This document shows positions 1 to 6,583 of a stretch of DNA of 6,583 nucleotides, in pieces. How positions within the stretch are numbered: the stretch's first letter is position 1; each line of letters begins with the position of its first letter. Source of the DNA: Nitrospira sp. Lineage in GTDB: Bacteria; Nitrospirota; Nitrospiria; Nitrospirales; Nitrospiraceae. The position numbers and the translations under genes are program-made. The stretch covers positions 1 through 6,583 of the forward strand of contig VGXD01000115.1 in NCBI GenBank assembly GCA_016873525.1, in the 5' to 3' direction. A model generated the notes under the pieces. It did no database searches and had not been told where the DNA came from. It worked only from the letters and a program-made list of their open reading frames with translations.

Positions 1-157
1 CCGTGAACTTTTCAATCCGCGTCGGCAGCGGGATAGGCCCGGCCACCTTGGCGCCGCTCCGCTTGACGGTTTCCACGATCTCGGCCACCGACTGGTCCAA
101 GATCCGGTAATCAAACCCCTTCAACCTGACCCTGATTCGCTGATCGACCTTTACCAC
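1..157 (-). CDS. rpsJ: 30S ribosomal protein S10, N-terminal part (truncated by window edge)
   Basis: The first 52 codons of S10 are visible; the rest lies beyond base 1. S10 is a small-subunit head protein and, as NusE, also a partner in transcription antitermination (family knowledge). The translation reads VKVDQRIRVRLKGFDYRILD and then runs through the SGAKVAGPIPLPTR segment typical of the family. The start is the GTG at 157-155: an in-frame TAG lies only four codons upstream (169-167) and no other ATG/GTG/TTG precedes the conserved N-terminus. GGAG at 164-167 sits 6 bases before it. The gene follows tuf after 33 bases with no terminator between them, so it is probably cotranscribed with tuf and opens the S10 operon beyond the window. 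Confidence 0.96.
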   Translation of the reverse strand, partial: MVKVDQRIRVRLKGFDYRILDQSVAEIVETVKRSGAKVAGPIPLPTRIEKFT

Positions 158-163
158 TCTAGT

Positions 164-167
164 CTCC
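164..167 (-). promoter_or_regulatory. Shine-Dalgarno of rpsJ
   Basis: GGAG on the minus strand lies 6 bases upstream of the GTG start of rpsJ. It matters because the start is not ATG: this site and the in-frame stop at 169-167 together fix the start codon. It lies in the 33-base tuf-rpsJ gap, where I see no hairpin followed by a U-run. Confidence 0.8.
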
Positions 168-190
168 TACCCAATGCCGCTTAGACTCGT

Positions 191-1396
<1,206 letters not shown>

Positions 1397-1401
1397 CGTC
1401 T

Positions 1402-1408
1402 CCTCCTT
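1402..1408 (-). promoter_or_regulatory. Strong Shine-Dalgarno of tuf
   Basis: AAGGAGG on the minus strand lies 5 bases before the tuf ATG. It is the strongest ribosome-binding site in the window, which fits the very high expression expected of EF-Tu compared with its operon neighbours. Confidence 0.85.
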
Positions 1409-1433
1409 CGTACCCTTATCTCAACCCGACCGA

Positions 1434-1451
1434 GGCAGCCGCAAGGCCGCC
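1434..1451 (-). other. Intercistronic hairpin between fusA and tuf
   Basis: In the transcript GGCGGCC, loop UUGC, GGCUGCC can form a 7-bp stem with one G-U pair and a tetraloop. It begins about 10 bases after the fusA stop. No U-run follows, so it is not an intrinsic terminator. It could stabilise a processed 3' end of fusA mRNA or a 5' end of tuf mRNA, but GC-rich DNA produces such stems by chance and the role is a guess. I see no good sigma70-type promoter in the 65-base gap. Confidence 0.4.
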
Positions 1452-1461
1452 GGCCATCAGC

Positions 1462-3543
<2,082 letters not shown>

Positions 3544-3548
3544 TTCAT

Positions 3549-3553
3549 CCCCC
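3549..3553 (-). promoter_or_regulatory. Shine-Dalgarno (GGGGG) deciding the fusA TTG start
   Basis: GGGGG on the minus strand can pair with the CCUCC anti-Shine-Dalgarno through one G-U wobble. It lies 5 bases before TTG 3543, the same spacing seen before rpsL, rpsG and tuf. An ATG at 3548-3546 is out of frame with EF-G and directly abuts the G run, so it is unlikely to be used. The site touches the U-run of the upstream hairpin, so hairpin folding could affect translation of fusA. Confidence 0.65.
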
Positions 3554-3619
3554 AAAAACAATCGTGCTGCAGCGCCACGTTTCCGCCAGGCTACGATACG
3601 TGGCCCATCTGCAGCACGA
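3554..3619 (-). terminator. Terminator-like hairpin between rpsG and fusA (possible attenuator)
   Basis: In the transcript an 11-base arm (complement of 3609-3619) pairs perfectly with a second arm (complement of 3562-3572), UCGUGCUGCAG with CUGCAGCACGA. Inside, a second 7-bp stem pairs 3598-3604 with 3574-3580, separated from the outer stem by an uneven internal loop of 1 and 4 bases and capped by a 17-base loop. Immediately after the outer stem come UUGUUUUU (3561-3554) and then the GGGGG ribosome-binding site of fusA. Stem plus U-run is the layout of an intrinsic terminator. Because essential fusA and tuf lie downstream, full termination is unlikely unless they have their own promoter; partial attenuation, mRNA processing or translational control are alternatives. 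The structure is seen in the sequence; the function is inferred. Confidence 0.55.
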
Positions 3620-3630
3620 GAAAACTCGCG

Positions 3631-4101
3631 TTACCAGCGGTAATGCGCAAAGGCCTTGTTCGCCTCTGCCATCCGGTGCGTATCTTCCCGTTTCTTTACC
3701 GACGCGCCCGTATTGTTCGCCGCATCGAGCAACTCGCCGGCCAACTTTTCGTGCATGCTCTTCCCGCCCCTGGCTTTCGCGTACTCGGCGATCCACCGCA
3801 ACGCCAAGGTCATGCGACGCACCGGCCTGATCTCGATCGGCACCTGGTACGACGCCCCGCCCACGCGGCGAGACTTCACCTCGACAACCGGCTTGACGTT
3901 GTCGACGGCGGCCTTGAACACCTTGAGCGGATCATTGCCCGTCTTCTGCTGAATGACCTCAAAGGCCCCGAAGCACACCCGCTCCGCCGTGCTCTTCTTC
4001 CCCGCCTTCATCAGGATGTTGATAAACTTCCCGACCAGCTTGTCGTGAAAGCGCGGGTCCGGCTGAATTTCCCTCTGACCAAATATACGTCGTCTTGGCA
4101 T
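3631..4101 (-). CDS. rpsG: 30S ribosomal protein S7
   Basis: This is a 156-residue S7, the usual bacterial length, which starts assembly of the 30S head by binding the 3' domain of 16S rRNA and contacts E-site tRNA and mRNA. The family pattern is clear from MPRRR at the N-terminus through NILMKAGKK (28-36), the VGGASYQVP hairpin region (81-89) and RMTLALRWI, to the terminal AFAHYRW. The ATG at 4101 has AGGA (4107-4110) five bases upstream; the stop is TAA. It follows rpsL by 51 bases. In E. coli S7 represses its own operon by binding the rpsL-rpsG gap; I could not recognise a matching rRNA-like fold in that gap here. The gene is complete and unremarkable. Confidence 0.98.
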   Translation of the reverse strand: MPRRRIFGQREIQPDPRFHDKLVGKFINILMKAGKKSTAERVCFGAFEVIQQKTGNDPLKVFKAAVDNVKPVVEVKSRRVGGASYQVPIEIRPVRRMTLALRWIAEYAKARGGKSMHEKLAGELLDAANNTGASVKKREDTHRMAEANKAFAHYRW

Positions 4102-4152
4102 TGCGTTCCTACTCGCTTAGTCGATCAACCGTTCAGTCGTCCGCCACACCGG

Positions 4153-4524
4153 CTACTTGGGCCGCTTGGCTCCATACTTCGACCGGCTCTGCTTGCGATT
4201 GGCCACCCCGACCGCATCGAGCGCGCCGCGCACGATGTGATACCGCACGCCGGGCAAGTCTTTCACGCGCCCGCCGCGCACCAGCACAATCGAGTGCTCC
4301 TGGAGATTGTGCCCTTCTCCAGGAATGTACGTCGTCACTTCCATCCCGTTCGTCAGGCGAACGCGCGCCACCTTCCGAAGAGCCGAGTTCGGCTTTTTCG
4401 GAGTCGTGGTGTAAACGCGGACACAGACCCCTCGCCTCTGCGGACAACGCTTGAGCGCGGGGCTCTTGGTCTTGACCCGCGTCAACTTTCTGCCGTGCCG
4501 TACCAACTGATTAATGGTTGGCAT
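4153..4524 (-). CDS. rpsL: 30S ribosomal protein S12
   Basis: S12 has 123 residues and sits at the decoding centre, where it monitors codon-anticodon pairing; it is the classical target of streptomycin-resistance mutations. The sequence begins MPTINQLVR and contains CPQRRGVC (27-34), TPKKPNS (41-47), GEGHNLQEHS (69-78) and GGRVKDLPGVRYH (84-96). Lys43, Lys88 and Pro91, the common resistance positions, are wild type, and Asp89, methylthiolated in E. coli, is present. The start is ATG 4524, 5 bases after AAGGAG (4530-4535). A longer in-frame start at 4626 is rejected: those 34 codons are unlike any S12 and cover a promoter. The stop is TAG. It is the first gene of the str operon proper, and a consensus promoter lies about 75 bases upstream. 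Confidence 0.98.
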   Translation of the reverse strand: MPTINQLVRHGRKLTRVKTKSPALKRCPQRRGVCVRVYTTTPKKPNSALRKVARVRLTNGMEVTTYIPGEGHNLQEHSIVLVRGGRVKDLPGVRYHIVRGALDAVGVANRKQSRSKYGAKRPK

Positions 4525-4529
4525 CCTTA

Positions 4530-4535
4530 CTCCTT
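4530..4535 (-). promoter_or_regulatory. Shine-Dalgarno of rpsL
   Basis: AAGGAG on the minus strand lies 5 bases before ATG 4524. It decides the start of S12 against the longer reading frame that opens upstream inside the promoter. Confidence 0.85.
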
Positions 4536-4576
4536 TACGCCTCTTCACGCCCCGGCCCAGAGCCCAGTTCTGACAG

Positions 4577-4587
4577 CCTGGTCCAGG
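4577..4587 (-). repeat. Short palindrome in the rpsL leader
   Basis: The 11 bases CCTGGACCAGG (minus strand) read as a palindrome around a central A/T pair, a few bases after the predicted transcription start. As RNA it could form a 4-bp stem with a GAC triloop at the 5' end of the message. It could be an operator or a 5' stabiliser, or chance; nothing else supports a function. Confidence 0.3.
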
Positions 4588-4597
4588 AAACCTACGG

Positions 4598-4626
4598 ATT
4601 ATAGTGAGCCATGACGACCGTGTCAA
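4598..4626 (-). promoter_or_regulatory. Consensus sigma70-type promoter driving rpsL and the str operon
   Basis: On the minus strand the -35 box TTGACA (4626-4621) and the -10 box TATAAT (4603-4598) are both perfect and separated by exactly 17 bases. The -35 begins 21 bases after the rpoC stop, so the promoter lies wholly between genes. Transcription should start near 4591, giving a leader of about 67 bases before rpsL. There is no AT-rich UP element upstream, and the discriminator begins CCG. It should give rpsL-rpsG-fusA-tuf output independent of the rpoBC transcript. Confidence 0.88.
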
Positions 4627-4647
4627 GGGCTATTCCGGCCGATTCGC

Positions 4648-6583
4648 TCATTCGCCGGCTTTTTCGCTCCCAATCGCTTTGCCTTCTTCTGCAATCCCAA
4701 CCGGTTCGCCCGCCAGCGCCGGCGCGGCCTCCTTCTTGGGGCTGATGGTGAAGGTATCGCGGTAAATATCGAACCCGGTTCCGGCCGGAATCAACCGTCC
4801 CACGATGACATTTTCCTTCAGGCCCAACAACGGATCTTCGCGTCCGTTGATCGCAGCCTCGGTCAACACGCGCGTCGTCTCCTGGAAGGACGCGGCCGAA
4901 ATGAAGCTGTCGGTGGTCAGCGCGGCCTTGGTAATGCCCAGCAGAACCGGCTTGCCCAGCGCGGGCTTGCTGTCCTTGGCAAGCATGCGCTCGTTTTCGT
5001 CTTCGAAGGCAAACTTGCCCACCTGGCTCCCCGGCAGGAACTCCGTATCGCCCGGGTCTTCGATCCGGACCTTGCGCAGCATCTGCCGCACGATGACCTC
5101 GATGTGCTTGTCGTTGATCGTCACACCCTGCAGCCGATAGACATCCTGCACTTCGTCCACGAGATACTTTTGCAACTCCTTGGGACCCAGCACGTCCAGA
5201 ATGTCATGCGGGTTGGCCGACCCGTCCATCAGGGGGTCTCCGGCCCTGACCCAATCCCCCTCATGGACGTTCACGTGCTTGCCCTTAGGAATCAAATACT
5301 CCTTCACGTCGCCCAGTTTATTGTCCACGAGCACTTTGCGCATGCCCTTGACGTAGCCGCCGTAGGACACTTCGCCGTCGATCTCGCTGATGACCGCCTG
5401 CTCCTTGGGCTTCCTGGCCTCGAAGAGTTCGGCCACGCGCGGCAGACCGCCGGTGATGTCCTTCGTCTTGGTGGTCTCGCGGGGGATCTTGGCCAGCACG
5501 TCGCCGGGATGCACGAGCTGCCCCTTCTCCACGAAAATGTGCGCGCCGACCGGCAACAGATAGCGCGCCACCGCGGTGGCAGCCGCCACCTTCGCCGTCT
5601 TCCCACCCTCGTCCTTGATGGAGATACGCGGACGCTGCGTCGATCCCGAATGCTCGATCACGACCTTGCGCGAGAGGCCCGTCACCTCGTCGAACTCATC
5701 CTTCATGGTGACGCCCTCGACGATATCGCCGTAGGCCACCTTGCCGCCCACTTCCGTCAGGATCAAGATGGAGTACGGATCCCACTCGACCAGCTTCTGG
5801 CCGACCGTGACGCGCCCCCCGTTCTTGATCTTGATCTTGGCGCCGTACATGACGGGGTACTTTTCGCGTTCGCGGCCGGTCTCGTCGTGAATCGCAATCT
5901 TGGCGTTGCGGTTCATCACGACCCATTCGCCTTCCTTGTTCTTAACCGCGATGCCGGGATTGTGCACGTCGGCGTTTTTCTTCGCGTCAATGCTCAGAAA
6001 CTTGACGACTCCGGCATGCTTGGCCTCCAGCACGGTCTGCTCCACGACTTTGCTGGCGGTGCCGCCGATGTGGAAGGTCCGCATCGTCAACTGCGTTCCC
6101 GGTTCGCCGATCGATTGGGCCGCAATCACGCCGACCGGCTCGCCCTTCTCGACCAGCTTGCCCCGCGACAGGTCGCGGCCGTAACACATTTTGCACACGC
6201 CCCGCCGGCACTGGCAGGTCAACACCGACCTGATCTTGACGTGATCCACGCCGGATTCCACCACGGCCTTTACCCGCTCCTCGTCGATCTCCTCGTTCAC
6301 CTTCACGATGATCTCGCCGGTGACCGGATCGCGGATGTCGTCGGCGGCCAGACGGCCGAGAATGCGGTCTTCGATGGGCTGAATCACCTCGCCGCCCTCG
6401 ACCAAAGCCGTGACCTCGATCCCGTCCGTCGTCCCGCAGTCCTCCTCGCTGATGATGACGTCCTGCGAAATGTCCACCAGCCGCCGCGTGAGGTAGCCTG
6501 AGTTGGCGGTCTTCAACGCGGTGTCCGCCAAGCCTTTTCTGGCTCCGTGCGTGGAGATGAAGTACTGCAGCACGGTCAGCCCT
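4648..6583 (-). CDS. rpoC: DNA-directed RNA polymerase subunit beta', C-terminal part (truncated by window edge)
   Basis: The last 644 residues of beta' are visible; the catalytic NADFDGD region lies outside the window. Numbering from the first complete codon (6582-6580), the fragment opens in the bridge helix (GLTVLQYFISTHGARKGLAD). It holds four zinc-site cysteines (49, 123, 130, 133; Cys125 is additional), then the first half of the trigger loop (TMRTFHIGGTAS, about 166-177). An insertion of about 190 residues follows before TKDITGGLPRVAELFEAR (373-390), corresponding to the SI3 insertion of E. coli. The jaw and C-terminal segments follow (EVQDVYRLQGV, RQMLRKVRIEDPGD, SFISAASFQETTRVLTEAA, GLKENVIVGRLIPAGTG). 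The tail is short, with acidic and Ala/Gly-rich parts. The stop is TGA at 4650-4648. A weak 5-bp stem spans the stop but has no U-run, so readthrough into rpsL is likely. Confidence 0.98.
   Translation of the reverse strand, partial: GLTVLQYFISTHGARKGLADTALKTANSGYLTRRLVDISQDVIISEEDCGTTDGIEVTALVEGGEVIQPIEDRILGRLAADDIRDPVTGEIIVKVNEEIDEERVKAVVESGVDHVKIRSVLTCQCRRGVCKMCYGRDLSRGKLVEKGEPVGVIAAQSIGEPGTQLTMRTFHIGGTASKVVEQTVLEAKHAGVVKFLSIDAKKNADVHNPGIAVKNKEGEWVVMNRNAKIAIHDETGREREKYPVMYGAKIKIKNGGRVTVGQKLVEWDPYSILILTEVGGKVAYGDIVEGVTMKDEFDEVTGLSRKVVIEHSGSTQRPRISIKDEGGKTAKVAAATAVARYLLPVGAHIFVEKGQLVHPGDVLAKIPRETTKTKDITGGLPRVAELFEARKPKEQAVISEIDGEVSYGGYVKGMRKVLVDNKLGDVKEYLIPKGKHVNVHEGDWVRAGDPLMDGSANPHDILDVLGPKELQKYLVDEVQDVYRLQGVTINDKHIEVIVRQMLRKVRIEDPGDTEFLPGSQVGKFAFEDENERMLAKDSKPALGKPVLLGITKAALTTDSFISAASFQETTRVLTEAAINGREDPLLGLKENVIVGRLIPAGTGFDIYRDTFTISPKKEAAPALAGEPVGIAEEGKAIGSEKAGE

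Noticed and set aside
3617..3628. Small hairpin (cgag, aaaa loop, ctcg) overlapping the outer stem of the rpsG-fusA hairpin, as a possible anti-terminator
   Set aside because: Only 4 bp, overlapping the long stem by 3 bases; far too weak to compete with an 11-bp stem without further evidence.
4102..4152. S7 translational-repressor site in the rpsL-rpsG gap, as in E. coli
   Set aside because: The gap has only 51 bases and I could not recognise a stem arrangement resembling the 16S rRNA S7 site; calling it would rest on analogy alone.
4525..4626. N-terminal extension of S12 by 34 residues
   Set aside because: The extension covers the consensus promoter and leader, begins at the -35 box, and is unlike S12. 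The ATG at 4524 has an ideal ribosome-binding site and the family N-terminus.
4635..4658. Stem around the rpoC stop as a rpoBC terminator
   Set aside because: Only 5 bp with a 14-base loop and no U-run after it; the sequence runs directly into the rpsL promoter.
5104..6501. Long plus-strand open frame (465 codons) opposite rpoC
   Set aside because: It has the same His/Asp/Leu-rich shadow composition as the other antisense frames, shows no ribosome-binding signal or family resemblance, and is explained by codon bias of rpoC.

Overview
The window is a slice of the bacterial str operon joined to its neighbours. All genes lie on the minus strand, so transcription runs from high to low coordinates: rpoC (3' part) - rpsL - rpsG - fusA - tuf - rpsJ (5' part). 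The products are the RNA polymerase beta' C-terminal half, ribosomal proteins S12, S7 and S10, and elongation factors EF-G and EF-Tu. Nothing convincing is encoded on the plus strand. There are no RNA genes, insertion sequences, CRISPR arrays or phage genes, and no intergenic gap exceeds 123 bases.

The DNA is GC-rich by eye. Beta' carries a large insertion (SI3 type) in its trigger loop, as in E. coli, and S12, S7 and EF-G are ordinary bacterial forms. The overall wording of the proteins, especially the unusual EF-Tu, reminds me of Nitrospira-like bacteria (Nitrospirota). That is memory of the families, not a search, and I hold it with moderate confidence. The sequence looks like core chromosome rather than an accessory island.

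Layout in transcription order: rpoC ends at 4648. A 123-base gap follows and holds a perfect sigma70-type promoter (TTGACA, 17-base spacer, TATAAT) and an approximately 67-base leader before rpsL (4524-4153). After 51 bases comes rpsG (4101-3631). An 87-base gap then contains a long imperfect hairpin followed by a U-rich run, resembling an intrinsic terminator or attenuator, which runs directly into the fusA ribosome-binding site. fusA (3543-1462) appears to start at TTG, later than the longest open frame suggests. After 65 bases with a 7-bp hairpin comes tuf (1396-191). Only 33 bases later rpsJ opens with a GTG (157), linking the str and S10 operons.

The genes form one translation module: S12 and S7 shape the decoding centre and head of the 30S subunit, EF-Tu delivers aminoacyl-tRNA there, EF-G drives translocation, and S10 usually opens the next ribosomal protein operon. 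The most unusual protein feature is EF-Tu switch I: the near-universal APEEKARGITI-type effector loop is replaced by a five-residue-longer sequence that lacks the RG of RGITI, while the other GTPase motifs are intact. The most unusual non-coding features are the terminator-like hairpin before fusA and the fully consensus promoter before rpsL. No wholly new system is visible here.
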